From a virus, in IMG/VR virus record IMGVR_UViG_3300021960_007283, positions 1 through 21,298 of that record: DNA of 21,298 nucleotides; one strand, written 5' to 3'. Numbering within the stretch: the first letter of the stretch is position 1; every line of letters begins with the position of its first letter. The position numbers and the translations under genes are program-made. Positions 6,114 through 14,374 of the stretch are shown here, piece after piece. The notes below the pieces were generated by a model. It was not told where the DNA came from. It did not search any database and worked only from the letters and a program-made list of their open reading frames with translations.

Positions 6114-6423
6114 CAGAGTGTACCCCTTTGTCGTCAATGTAATAGTCTGCAGAGGGTTTGCCTAAGAATAATTGATGATACTTACATCCCCACAAACTTA
6201 GTTGTATCTCTGTAAATTCGTAAAATTCTTTAATTGCCAGGTCTGCATTATTTTTATACCTACCCATTCCTCTGGCAGTGAGATATACGATGGTATGACC
6301 ATCGTCATATAGTTTATTTATTTTATCAATTCTATCCTGAATTGGCATTGCCTGTTCATATCGCATCTCTTCCGTGAGGCCTGGAGTGCAGATAGTTCCA
6401 TCAATGTCTATGACGTATCTCAT
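6094..6423 (-). CDS. Small HAD-family phosphatase
   Basis: 109 residues. The HAD motifs are plain: DIDGT at 6-10 (Asp6 nucleophile, Asp8 acid/base), YLTARG at about 47-52 as motif II, and YYIDDKG near 94-100 for the metal-binding acidic pair. With no large cap it belongs with the compact capsule/LPS-biosynthesis phosphatases. Lying between a heptokinase-like gene and a cupin gene, its likely job is removing the 7-phosphate from a sugar 1,7-bisphosphate, as GmhB does in ADP-heptose synthesis. This is inference from neighbours; it is shorter than GmhB. ATG 6423 was chosen over the TTG just before it. Overlaps of 23 bases upstream and 20 downstream. Confidence 0.83.
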   Translation of the reverse strand: MRYVIDIDGTICTPGLTEEMRYEQAMPIQDRIDKINKLYDDGHTIVYLTARGMGRYKNNADLAIKEFYEFTEIQLSLWGCKYHQLFLGKPSADYYIDDKGVHSDDFFGD

Positions 6424-7198
6424 CAATATCCTGTGTATTTAATATGTAAGTTCCAAAGTTGGATACAGCAATTGATGCTGCTTTGTTTGCATATGGTATA
6501 GCAGTTTCTATTTTACCATACAAAAGATAAAAGTAAACTAAAGCAGACAAGAAAGTATCACCTGCACCACATACATCGTATGTACTTACCTTCTCCCCTG
6601 GATATAGCGTACCGCGATACTCTGCTCCTTTGGATCCTCTAGTGATAATCAGGTTATCAGTGTTCTGATTTTCTAGTTTGTCATACTCGTAATTGTTGAT
6701 CTTGATAAAGGCACTATCTACTGGGAGAACTGTCTTCTTACTATCAATAAAGATAGGACCATCAAACCATTCAACCAATTCAAACAATCGTTTAGATGTG
6801 ACAAATCCCTTATCATAATCAGATATGACAAGGGCATTAAATCTATCTTGCGGGAGATCGTAACCCAAAGGTTTAATTTCTCCTTCAGTATCAACTCTCA
6901 GTATCTGCTGACTATATCGCTCATCAATGTATCGTGTCTTGAAGATACTCTCTTCCTGAGTGATTGTAGTAACGTCCAGACCAAATGCCTGCAGGTTATT
7001 CCTGACATTATAAGCCATTCCATCAACACGTTTCTCCCTCGTATACTTGAGGATAGGAACAGGTGCCTCTGGATTGATTTTATCGCAGGTCCCATAGACA
7101 TACTGGTCTATGCAACTATCACCGATAAGAAGAACCTTGAATTGTTTTTGTAGTGGAGTAATCACCGATTCTTTTGAAGTAACTGATTTGTTTTGCAT
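6401..7198 (-). CDS. PfkB-family sugar kinase, HldE kinase-domain type
   Basis: 265 residues. LLIGDSCIDQYVYG at 23-36 and INPEAPVPIL at 41-50 are characteristic of the D-glycero-manno-heptose-7-phosphate kinase half of HldE (RfaE). IFKTRY...QQILRVD at 85-103 is the lid/substrate region, and CGAGDTF at 210-216 is the PfkB anion hole with catalytic Asp214. The glycine-rich GGAANV motif of HldE appears here as DGMAYNV, so substrate preference may differ. It is shorter than the usual kinase domain (about 310). Role: phosphorylate C1 of a 7-phosphosugar. The gene overlaps the nucleotidyltransferase gene by 80 bases, and the two halves lie in the reverse order of bifunctional HldE. Confidence 0.83.
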   Translation of the reverse strand: MQNKSVTSKESVITPLQKQFKVLLIGDSCIDQYVYGTCDKINPEAPVPILKYTREKRVDGMAYNVRNNLQAFGLDVTTITQEESIFKTRYIDERYSQQILRVDTEGEIKPLGYDLPQDRFNALVISDYDKGFVTSKRLFELVEWFDGPIFIDSKKTVLPVDSAFIKINNYEYDKLENQNTDNLIITRGSKGAEYRGTLYPGEKVSTYDVCGAGDTFLSALVYFYLLYGKIETAIPYANKAASIAVSNFGTYILNTQDIDEIRHRH

Positions 7199-7520
7199 AC
7201 TGAGATCCTACTACCTCCTTTCCTTCCCAATCAGAACCAACAACCATTATATCAGGTGCAATGTTCTTGACTAAACTTTCCAACTCTTCTTTACTATTAA
7301 ATGTAAGGACCATATCAACACCCCTAAGGCATGTCATTTGATAGACTCTATCATATAAAGGATAAATTGGTCTATTAGGTCCTTTGGCTTTCGCCACCTT
7401 TTCATCCGTATCTAGAGCAACAGTTAGAGTTCCTAAACTGGAGGCATATTTAATTAGTTCAAAGTGGCCTCGATGCAAAACATCGAAGCATCCATTAACA
7501 AAGACTTTTGTAGAGTTCAT
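7119..7520 (-). CDS. Sugar-1-phosphate nucleotidyltransferase, HldE domain-2 type
   Basis: 133 residues, one nucleotidyltransferase domain. VFVNGCFDVLHRGHF at 6-20 contains the HxGH motif (His16, Gly18, His19), and the closing GDYSTTKTIQ corresponds to the ISTTKII motif of cytidylyltransferase-fold enzymes such as HldE domain 2 and TagD. The predicted reaction joins a sugar-1-phosphate to a nucleotide, with ADP-heptose as the precedent. LRGVDMVLTF and VVGSDW are also typical of the HldE relatives. The gene overlaps the previous epimerase by 26 bases. The C-terminal end reads out of frame through the start of the kinase gene. Confidence 0.86.
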   Translation of the reverse strand: MNSTKVFVNGCFDVLHRGHFELIKYASSLGTLTVALDTDEKVAKAKGPNRPIYPLYDRVYQMTCLRGVDMVLTFNSKEELESLVKNIAPDIMVVGSDWEGKEVVGSQYAKQISYFKRIGDYSTTKTIQGSSYR

Positions 7521-8304
7521 AAATGCCTTGGTCTAATCCAATATAGTTTAGATCAATACTAAACTTTCCACAATAGGGTTCCCCCCTTTCTTTAGATTCA
7601 TTAATGATTGGAACCGTATAACTGTTCAAATCATTAATCATTTCAGCAATATCACTCAGATAAAACTTACGATCATATGTACAATCTATCATATGCGGCC
7701 TTGCTTGAATCAGATAAGGACTACATTCTAAACTATACTTCAAGATCTTATAAAAGTCCTTAACATACATAAAATCCATCAACTTATCTTGGAAGATAAT
7801 GATGGGTTCTTTGTTAATATAGTTTTTGATTGCTGTTGTAATAAACCTATGATCGTCTTCATGGATACCAAAGCAACCAAAGAGTTTTAAATTAATACCA
7901 CGTTCAATGCTTCCTACACTGCGAGCAGCACAATACTTAGAAAATCCATAAGGATCTATAGGTATAGTTCCAGAATCAAAAAGAGATGCACCACTATCAA
8001 TATTAATAAAACGATCAACATATTTGTAATATGCAAATATATTTTCAAAAATTCGCATATTATCAAGATAGGTAATCAATCCATCTTTTTTAGTTCTACG
8101 ACCACCTATAACAGCAGCATGAACGATTGCATGATAATTAAATCCATGCTCATTAAAATATTTTATAACTGAATTATTATCAGTAAAATTTAATTCAAAT
8201 GATGATGGAGCAACAACTTCATATCCATCTTTACGGAGAAGTGGAATGACTTCTTTTCCAATGAAGCCCCCACCACCAGTGAAGAAGATTTTCTTACTTA
8301 TCAT
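7495..8304 (-). CDS. NAD(P)-dependent sugar epimerase/reductase (GDP-fucose-synthase-like SDR)
   Basis: 269 residues from ATG 8304 (an earlier start adds eight residues that overlap panB more deeply). GGGGFIG at 10-16 is the Rossmann dinucleotide loop. YGFSK gives the catalytic Tyr119 and Lys123, with Ser before them in INIDSGAS. HAAVIGGR and LMDFMYVKDF recall GDP-L-fucose synthase, which epimerises C3/C5 and reduces C4 of GDP-4-keto-6-deoxymannose; several residues differ, so the substrate is open. It could equally perform the reduction that completes a branched 4-keto sugar (the YerF-type step) or epimerise an NDP-heptose (the HldD step). It overlaps panB by 11 bases and the next gene by 26. 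Confidence 0.8.
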   Translation of the reverse strand: MISKKIFFTGGGGFIGKEVIPLLRKDGYEVVAPSSFELNFTDNNSVIKYFNEHGFNYHAIVHAAVIGGRRTKKDGLITYLDNMRIFENIFAYYKYVDRFINIDSGASLFDSGTIPIDPYGFSKYCAARSVGSIERGINLKLFGCFGIHEDDHRFITTAIKNYINKEPIIIFQDKLMDFMYVKDFYKILKYSLECSPYLIQARPHMIDCTYDRKFYLSDIAEMINDLNSYTVPIINESKERGEPYCGKFSIDLNYIGLDQGIYELYKSLC

Positions 8305-9160
8305 GCTTCCAACCTGCTCCCTGTCCAAGAAGTTTCTCTAGTTCTTCATCCTTGATTGCATAGAAGTTCTCCTCTGAAGGGAACTTAAGATCACGGACTT
8401 CACTCACATAATCAGTAAGAGCAGACTGGATCATCTGTCCTGCCTCACAGTATCGCTTCACAAACTTAGACTTGAACTCCCAGAAGAGTCCAACCAAGTC
8501 GTGCATGATAACCAGTTGGCCATCAACTTTGTCACCTGCACCAATACCATATACGGGAATCTCAAGGTTGGTTGCAATCATCTCAGCAGACTCTCTAGGC
8601 ATACCTTCAAGCAGAAGGAACGTGCAACCAGCATCCTGAAGACGCAGGGCCTGATCAAGAATAATCTTTGCCTGATCAGCAGTCTTACCCTGAACACGAT
8701 AACCACCAAGTTTAGCACGGGTATGTGGAGTCAGACCAAGGTGACTCATCACCATGATACCCGCATCACAGATTGCCTTGACCCTTTCTACCATACAACC
8801 CTCTACCTTGACTGCATCCATACCTGCTTGAATGAAGTCACCAGAATTTCTGACTGCTTCTTCATTAGAGATCTGATACGACATGTAAGGCAAGTCACCC
8901 ACAGTAAAGGCGCGACTGGAACCTCTTGCAACTGCTCTAGCAGAACGGAGCATATCATCCATGGTAACAGGAATAGTGCTTTTATATCCTAGAGTAGTCA
9001 TGCCAAGAGAATCTCCAACCAAAATCCAATCAACACCAGCATTATCTGCCATAAGTGCCTGCGGATAATCATAGGCAGTTACACCGACCGTCTTCACATT
9101 GTTCTGTTTTTGTTTGCGTAACTTTAGAATAGTTACCTTGTCTTTATTATCAGCAGGCAT
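8294..9160 (-). CDS. panB: 3-methyl-2-oxobutanoate hydroxymethyltransferase (PanB)
   Basis: 288 residues, slightly longer than the usual 264. PanB moves a hydroxymethyl group from 5,10-methylenetetrahydrofolate to 2-oxoisovalerate, giving ketopantoate for pantothenate and coenzyme A. The active-site signatures are intact: VGDSLGM (Asp50, Ser51, metal site), VGDLPYMSY (Asp89), VKVEG (Lys118, Glu120), SHLGLTPH (His140), LLLEGMP (Glu185) and YGIGAG...GQLVIMHDLVG. The enzyme is therefore expected to be active. Its placement inside a sugar-transfer operon is odd: it starts one base after the thiamine-diphosphate enzyme stop and overlaps a sugar epimerase. It might boost coenzyme A supply, or be recruited to add a one-carbon branch to a keto sugar or side chain (inference). 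Confidence 0.93.
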   Translation of the reverse strand: MPADNKDKVTILKLRKQKQNNVKTVGVTAYDYPQALMADNAGVDWILVGDSLGMTTLGYKSTIPVTMDDMLRSARAVARGSSRAFTVGDLPYMSYQISNEEAVRNSGDFIQAGMDAVKVEGCMVERVKAICDAGIMVMSHLGLTPHTRAKLGGYRVQGKTADQAKIILDQALRLQDAGCTFLLLEGMPRESAEMIATNLEIPVYGIGAGDKVDGQLVIMHDLVGLFWEFKSKFVKRYCEAGQMIQSALTDYVSEVRDLKFPSEENFYAIKDEELEKLLGQGAGWKHDK

Positions 9161-9161
9161 A

Positions 9162-10847
9162 TTAGTCTAAGGGCTTAATAATCATGTTATCATAAAATTC
9201 CTCTCTTGACAAGAAAGGATACATATCTTCTAAAGGTGGTGCGCTAATCGTACCATCTACATTTTTCCTACCTTGCATTGTAGGAACAACTTCTTGCCAT
9301 CTCTCACAAAGAACCTCACATACAATAGGACCACTACAATCAAGAGTAGTTTGAACTGCATGTTCTAAACCTTTTGCATCAGCATAAATGTGATCAATAC
9401 CAAAGCTCTTTACCACATCACGAATGTTTGGGATAGAGACACCGCTTTCAGCATCTGTTCCGATTTCTCTACCCTCAAAAAATTTCTTTTGAGTTGTGCG
9501 AATAGAGAGGTATCCATCATTATTCCATACAAACAACTTGATAGGGAGGTTATAGTGTTTAATAGTCTGAAGTTCTTGTAGGTTCATCATAAAAGAACCA
9601 TCGCCAGTTACACCAATTACATCTCCCTCTTTGGCAAATGCAGCGCCGATGCAGGCAGGAATTGTAAATCCCATCTCTGCTTGAGAACTAGATGTGATAT
9701 ATCTCTGTTGATTTTTAATTGTAGTTGCTTGAGAACAAACATAGAATGCAGAACCTGCATCAGAAATTAGAACATCATCATCTCTCTTCAAAGTATTCAG
9801 GCATTGCATAAAGTAATAGAGATCTACTTTTTCAGATGGATTTTCTGTAGGGCATACTGGCCATTTTTCTTTCCACTCTTCACAAAGATAATTCCAATCA
9901 CTCTTGCTACGATCAAACCAATAAAGATCAAGAAAGTTTTTTGCATCACGATTAATAAGTCTATCAATCTTTACTGTATCCTTTGAGTGCTCATCCTTAT
10001 CAATATCAACAACAATAACTTCTGCTTCTCTAGCAAAAGTTTTATAGTTATATCCAGTCACAGGAACAGGAAGACGGCAACCAATCACAAGAAGTAGATC
10101 ACAATTTTGCATTGCAAAGTTACCAGAACGAGTTCCCTTTACTCCAACTCTACCAACATAGTTTCTATCATCAGAGGAAATGAGATCAACACCATTGTAT
10201 GAAGTAACAACTGGAATGTTTGTTTGATCAACAAAGAACTTAAACTCTTCTCTTGCTTGAGCACAGTTGATACCGTTACCAGCAAGAATCAAAGGTCTCT
10301 TTGCCCTCTTTATTGCATCCTCAATACTAAAACATTCAACACCCTGTACGTCCATAGGAATATCAATCCATACAGGACCAGGACGACCATGAGTAGCAAT
10401 ACGAATCGCATCTTTCATTACCTCATCAATCATCTCAGGATCTTCAACCACAGTTGCATACTTAGTGATTGGTTTTACAATATCAATAATGTTTGCTTCT
10501 TGAACTCCAAGATTTCTTACACCTGCAGGAGCCATATGTGGTCTGTTTACATTGCCAGACACAAAAATAACAGGAACACTATCCTGCCATGCATCTAGAA
10601 GACCAGTAATTGCATTGGTTCCACCACATCCTGTAGTAACACAAACAGCACCTAAACTGTTTTTATATTTTGCATATGCAACTGCACCCATTGCACATGC
10701 TTGTTCATGATGATTGCAAACTGGTTCAATTTTTTCATGAGCAGCAATTGCATCATTTAAAAACATAGCTCCGCCACCAGTTACAAGGAAGATATGTTCG
10801 CAACCTGCCTTGTAAATCTGGTCAATAACATAATCTGCTACTCTCAT
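9162..10847 (-). CDS. Thiamine-diphosphate enzyme, acetolactate synthase/YerE-like
   Basis: 561 residues with the three-domain layout of acetolactate synthase large subunits: N-terminal Pyr domain with catalytic Glu48 in HHEQACAMG, a central domain (about 180-310), and a C-terminal PP domain with GDGSF at 415-419 and NN at 442-443, the Mg-ThDP motif. It decarboxylates pyruvate or a similar 2-oxo acid and transfers the acyl anion. Its start overlaps the stop of the E1-type dehydrase gene as ATGA. That pairing matches the yersiniose pathway, where YerE adds an acetyl branch at C4 of CDP-4-keto-3,6-dideoxyglucose. Alternatives: a true acetolactate synthase feeding the adjacent PanB (valine/pantothenate route) or another carboligase. 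The YerE reading is inference from context. Confidence 0.85.
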   Translation of the reverse strand: MRVADYVIDQIYKAGCEHIFLVTGGGAMFLNDAIAAHEKIEPVCNHHEQACAMGAVAYAKYKNSLGAVCVTTGCGGTNAITGLLDAWQDSVPVIFVSGNVNRPHMAPAGVRNLGVQEANIIDIVKPITKYATVVEDPEMIDEVMKDAIRIATHGRPGPVWIDIPMDVQGVECFSIEDAIKRAKRPLILAGNGINCAQAREEFKFFVDQTNIPVVTSYNGVDLISSDDRNYVGRVGVKGTRSGNFAMQNCDLLLVIGCRLPVPVTGYNYKTFAREAEVIVVDIDKDEHSKDTVKIDRLINRDAKNFLDLYWFDRSKSDWNYLCEEWKEKWPVCPTENPSEKVDLYYFMQCLNTLKRDDDVLISDAGSAFYVCSQATTIKNQQRYITSSSQAEMGFTIPACIGAAFAKEGDVIGVTGDGSFMMNLQELQTIKHYNLPIKLFVWNNDGYLSIRTTQKKFFEGREIGTDAESGVSIPNIRDVVKSFGIDHIYADAKGLEHAVQTTLDCSGPIVCEVLCERWQEVVPTMQGRKNVDGTISAPPLEDMYPFLSREEFYDNMIIKPLD

Positions 10848-12136
10848 AGTTTGAATGATGCCGTTACAGTTCCAATGTAGTCAATCATTTCTTCTGTGAT
10901 GGTAGGAGAACACCCAACAAAGAATACGTTATCAAGAACCTTACATGCATTGGGGTAATTCTTGTAGTAGTCAAGGTGACTATATCCAGGGTGCATCAGA
11001 ATATTACCAGCAAAATAATTACGGGTTTGAACTTTGTTCTTTTCCAGGTGTTGGGTCAATCCATTCTTAATCTCTGCATTATCACAGATAATAGGAACAC
11101 CGAACCAACTTGTCTCTGCTTGAGGAAGTTCATTTACACTACGGACACCAGGGATCTTCTCAAGATATTCTTGAATTGCATTCTTATTCTTACGACGGAG
11201 ACGATGGATCTCATCTTGCTTCTCCATTTGAACGGAACCAATAGCACCTTGGAAGTCCATTGGTTTCAAGTTGTATCCCATCTGAGAATACACATACTTG
11301 TGGTCGATGATGCCATCATACTTTTCAATCCACTTATCAAATCGCTTACCACAAGTTCCGCATGACAGAAGATTCTGCTGGCCCACACAGTAGCAGTCAC
11401 GTCCCCACCAAGCAATGCTGCGAGAGAGATTGATCAGATCTATGTCATCAGAAGAGATCATACCACCCTCACCCGTGCAGATATGGTGTGCAGGGTAGAA
11501 GGAGCAAGAAGCAGAAATAGAGTGATCAGTCAGATAGTGACCGTTCCATTTACTACCAAGAGTATCACAGTTATCAGAGATCAGTTCAAGTTTGTATCGA
11601 TCACAGATATCCAGAACGATATCATAATCATACGGATTACCAAGAACAGGAGAGGAGAACAATGCCTTAGTTCTTGTAGTGATCTTATCTTCAATCTCTT
11701 CTACGTTCCAGTTCAGGTCAGAGAAGTCAATGTCAACGAAGACTGGTTTCAGACCGTTCTGAACAATGGGAGCAATGGTGGTTGGAAATCCAACGCAAGA
11801 CACAATAATCTCATCACCGTCAGACCAGCCAAACCGCTTCTTCAGAGCAGCAAGCATAACCAGGTTAGCAGAACTACCAGAGTTCACCATCAAAGAAGAT
11901 TGCTTATTAAACTTTTTAGAGAAAAGACGTTCAAACTTATTAACTTCTTCGCCAGAAGCCAACCATTTACCTTTTAGAAAACAATTAAAGATAGTTTCAA
12001 TCTCTCTATTGTCCCAGTATGGACCAGAATAATAGACAGGAGATTCTCCAGGAATAAACTTCCTGCGATTTGCCATATATGGGTAGAGTCCTTCCTCACC
12101 AGAAATAGACTCTAAAAAATCTTGTACTTGCTTCAT
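10844..12136 (-). CDS. rfbH: RfbH/E1-type NDP-4-keto-6-deoxyhexose 3-dehydrase (PLP, Fe-S)
   Basis: 430 residues of the DegT/DnrJ/EryC1 fold, but not an aminotransferase. In SFYPAHHICTGEGGM at 212-226 the residue aligned with the PLP-anchoring lysine is His217, as in E1 (AscC/RfbH). Cys190, Cys248, Cys250 and Cys262 (with Cys259 nearby) reproduce the E1 iron-sulphur pattern: C, 57 residues, C, one residue, C, then a slightly longer gap. GRDCYC and TCGKRFDKW are close to the family sequence. E1 removes the 3-hydroxyl of CDP-4-keto-6-deoxyglucose with a reductase partner (E3). No E3, cytidylyltransferase or 4,6-dehydratase is visible here, so the host or another phage region must supply them. 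GGAG lies just before the start. Confidence 0.9.
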   Translation of the reverse strand: MKQVQDFLESISGEEGLYPYMANRRKFIPGESPVYYSGPYWDNREIETIFNCFLKGKWLASGEEVNKFERLFSKKFNKQSSLMVNSGSSANLVMLAALKKRFGWSDGDEIIVSCVGFPTTIAPIVQNGLKPVFVDIDFSDLNWNVEEIEDKITTRTKALFSSPVLGNPYDYDIVLDICDRYKLELISDNCDTLGSKWNGHYLTDHSISASCSFYPAHHICTGEGGMISSDDIDLINLSRSIAWWGRDCYCVGQQNLLSCGTCGKRFDKWIEKYDGIIDHKYVYSQMGYNLKPMDFQGAIGSVQMEKQDEIHRLRRKNKNAIQEYLEKIPGVRSVNELPQAETSWFGVPIICDNAEIKNGLTQHLEKNKVQTRNYFAGNILMHPGYSHLDYYKNYPNACKVLDNVFFVGCSPTITEEMIDYIGTVTASFKL

Positions 12137-13014
12137 CAGTCTCCTACAATAGAACGAATGTGATCGGCAACATCTTTACTAATTATACCATACAACCAAT
12201 GATATTGGTCACCATATTCCTTAATAGTTTCCATAGTTCCCACACCAGCAGCATGAAGGACACTGGTTCTCAAAGGTTCTTTAGTCAGAGGATGATCAAT
12301 ATAGACTTCTCCATCCTTCATATAGAGTTCTTTCCAACTCTCACAATGATCAGTCTGTCCCCACTGGTTATAAATGCCATAGGTAACACCACTGCCGTCT
12401 CTATCTACAATCTCACTGGTGTATTTTTCCTTAGCATGGAAAATGTGATTCCAAGTATCTTGTTCGTTACGAATCATGGGCCATGGTTGGTAAGTAAAGG
12501 TCCGACCATCACTCTGTTCAGCAACAAACTTATTAAAGTCTCTCCACTCATACCAGAAAGACTTGTCGTTTGATGCAACAAAACCTGCATTCAAAAACTC
12601 ATTGACACCGATTGTTCCGTTGTCTCCATAGGGAGCATAGAAAGGACTCACACAAGGACTAGCAGCACCTGCCTTACCATATGGATTGTTGTTGCGAACA
12701 CCAATCAATTCTGCTTCAGAGTTGATCACGCGATCAAGGCTGCCGATACAGAAAGAGTCAGCATCCATATGAATGACCATATCATAATCTTCCACAAAGG
12801 GAAGACAAGACATAACCATCATCCAATCAGGATACCTAATAGTCTCAGCAAGCATCCAAGGATTTTCTTTCTTGATTTCTTCAGTCTGAGATGTATCTAC
12901 AATATGAAAATCAATCTCTGGATGAAAATGATTTACAAGTTTTTTTAGTTTATCTGGGCGAAGATGTACCGCATAGTCATCAGTACACCAAGTTGATACT
13001 GCAATCTTTTTCAT
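12136..13014 (-). CDS. GT-A-fold glycosyltransferase (GT8-like)
   Basis: 292 residues. The N-terminus KKIAVSTWCTDDYA is a Rossmann-like strand and loop; DMVIHMDADSFCIGSLD at 78-94 holds the DxD metal/nucleotide-sugar motif (Asp84, Asp86); LNAGFVASN and EQDTWNHIF are conserved positions of GT8-type and related retaining transferases; SVLHAAG near 257 supplies a late His. The donor and acceptor are unknown. The stop and the next ATG share one base, and its own start overlaps the upstream stop as ATGA, so it is embedded in the sugar operon. Confidence 0.83.
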   Translation of the reverse strand: MKKIAVSTWCTDDYAVHLRPDKLKKLVNHFHPEIDFHIVDTSQTEEIKKENPWMLAETIRYPDWMMVMSCLPFVEDYDMVIHMDADSFCIGSLDRVINSEAELIGVRNNNPYGKAGAASPCVSPFYAPYGDNGTIGVNEFLNAGFVASNDKSFWYEWRDFNKFVAEQSDGRTFTYQPWPMIRNEQDTWNHIFHAKEKYTSEIVDRDGSGVTYGIYNQWGQTDHCESWKELYMKDGEVYIDHPLTKEPLRTSVLHAAGVGTMETIKEYGDQYHWLYGIISKDVADHIRSIVGD

Positions 13015-13805
13015 TTCTTAAATGGATAATCAATAATAAACCAACGATTGCCATTAGCGGCACAGTTTGTTTGTGTGATGTTATTCATACGAATATCATG
13101 ATAGAAGAGATTTGGTTTAATTCTCTTCGCCACACTATCTACAAGGCAGAAGAAACTACTATTAACACAATGGATTTCTTTTGCATTTTCAATCAGTTTC
13201 ATATAGGCCAACATATTAGTTGTCTGCCCCAATCCAATCTCAATGATCTTAGTGTCAGGAATAGCACCAATCTGATTGCGTCTCCAACTCCAGAGGTCGA
13301 TAGGATAATCTCCCTCTGCACTAGAGTTTTTGTGTACAATAATATACTCATCTTCACCCTGAGTCAAGTTTTCATAGACTTCATCAGATCCTGGAATATC
13401 TTTAGGAAGGATGAACTTATCATAGCGTTCTTTGAATAATATATTTGCTTCTTCATAGAACTGCCTATCAAAGTTAACAGCAAAGAATTCTGGAGGAGTA
13501 TTTTCTCTCTTTAGTTGACGATAGACAACCTTCTCAAATCCAATACGGGCAACAGGCCACCCTTTATCTTGTGCCCAAGGAAACATCTCTCGCTCAAGAG
13601 TTGCCCAGTCATCATTAAATGGCTCGATAATAATATTATCAAAGTCTTGATAGAGACACTCAATCGTCTCTTGATACTTGCGATGGATAGGAATATGAAG
13701 TCTATCGCAAAGTTGTTCTGCATAAGTATGGACAATACCATTGCAGATAAAATTATCACCAAGTGATGTGTGATGATGAAATACTAAGTCAGGTACTTTA
13801 TTCAT
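13011..13805 (-). CDS. Putative GT-B glycosyltransferase (heptosyltransferase-like)
   Basis: 264 residues. The opening VFHHHTSLGDNFICNGIVH resembles the phosphate-loop start of GT9/heptosyltransferase-type GT-B proteins (SLGDxLxxxP). The C-terminal half has YIIVHKNSSAEGDYPIDLWSW and KEIHCVNSSFFCLVDSVA, like the donor-binding domain where a serine-rich loop holds the nucleotide sugar. The resemblance is by pattern only. A heptosyltransferase role would fit the HldE-like genes in the same operon. It is coupled by ATGA overlaps on both sides. Confidence 0.65.
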   Translation of the reverse strand: MNKVPDLVFHHHTSLGDNFICNGIVHTYAEQLCDRLHIPIHRKYQETIECLYQDFDNIIIEPFNDDWATLEREMFPWAQDKGWPVARIGFEKVVYRQLKRENTPPEFFAVNFDRQFYEEANILFKERYDKFILPKDIPGSDEVYENLTQGEDEYIIVHKNSSAEGDYPIDLWSWRRNQIGAIPDTKIIEIGLGQTTNMLAYMKLIENAKEIHCVNSSFFCLVDSVAKRIKPNLFYHDIRMNNITQTNCAANGNRWFIIDYPFKK

Positions 13806-14374
13806 AAGATTATCAATGATGCTTGTTCATGCGATGTTCGGGAAATCCACTTATATTTTATATTAGTTCTTTCTACAAATTCTGTCCATGCTTTCATTTC
13901 ACTATCAAGATAAACTGGATTGTTCCAAATTTCATCAAAAGATATAACTGTTCCTGAAACAATTCTGGATTCTAATTGATCCAAAACATACTTGGTTGAA
14001 GAATACAAGTCACAATCAATATGAATATATGCAGCTGGATGAGGATATTCTTCTAAAAATAATTCTAGAGTATCTTGAAATAATCCAACGATTAATTCAA
14101 CGTTACTATTAACTTCTGGAAGTTTTCCATCTTGAGAGAACACGCCTTTTGCTTGCCAACCATCACCCCAGTCTTCTGGAAGGCCTGTAAAGGTGTCGAA
14201 TCCAAATACTTCACCCACTGCTTTCTCTGAGATGATATTGATAGTTCTACCAGTAGCAACTCCAAACTCTAACCAAAGTCCACCAATAGATACATTATCA
14301 ATAGTCTTATAGAAGTATTCTTTAGTATTCCAATTGTATGGACTTAGTGCTTTAATTTCATTTACATCATTCAA
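13802..14374 (-). CDS. TylF/macrocin-type O-methyltransferase
   Basis: 190 residues of class I SAM methyltransferase. GGLWLEFGVATGRTIN at 31-46 is motif I, with Glu36 and the Gly loop; VFGFDTFTGLPEDWGDGW at about 56-73 is the hallmark of the TylF/MycF (macrocin O-methyltransferase) family; AAYIHIDCDLYSSTKY at 114-129 contains the metal-binding acidic residues; ISFDEIWN follows. TylF-type enzymes methylate hydroxyls on deoxysugars, so this gene probably caps a sugar made by the operon. Shorter than TylF itself (about 250). ATGA overlap with the next gene. Confidence 0.85.
   Translation of the reverse strand: MNDVNEIKALSPYNWNTKEYFYKTIDNVSIGGLWLEFGVATGRTINIISEKAVGEVFGFDTFTGLPEDWGDGWQAKGVFSQDGKLPEVNSNVELIVGLFQDTLELFLEEYPHPAAYIHIDCDLYSSTKYVLDQLESRIVSGTVISFDEIWNNPVYLDSEMKAWTEFVERTNIKYKWISRTSHEQASLIIL

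Noticed and set aside
6401-7198. Ribokinase or fructokinase annotation
   Set aside because: The INPEAPVPIL motif and the neighbouring HxGH nucleotidyltransferase point to the HldE kinase type.
10844-12136. Sugar aminotransferase annotation for the DegT/DnrJ-type protein
   Set aside because: The PLP-binding lysine is replaced by His217 and Fe-S cysteines are present, so 3-dehydrase is the better call.
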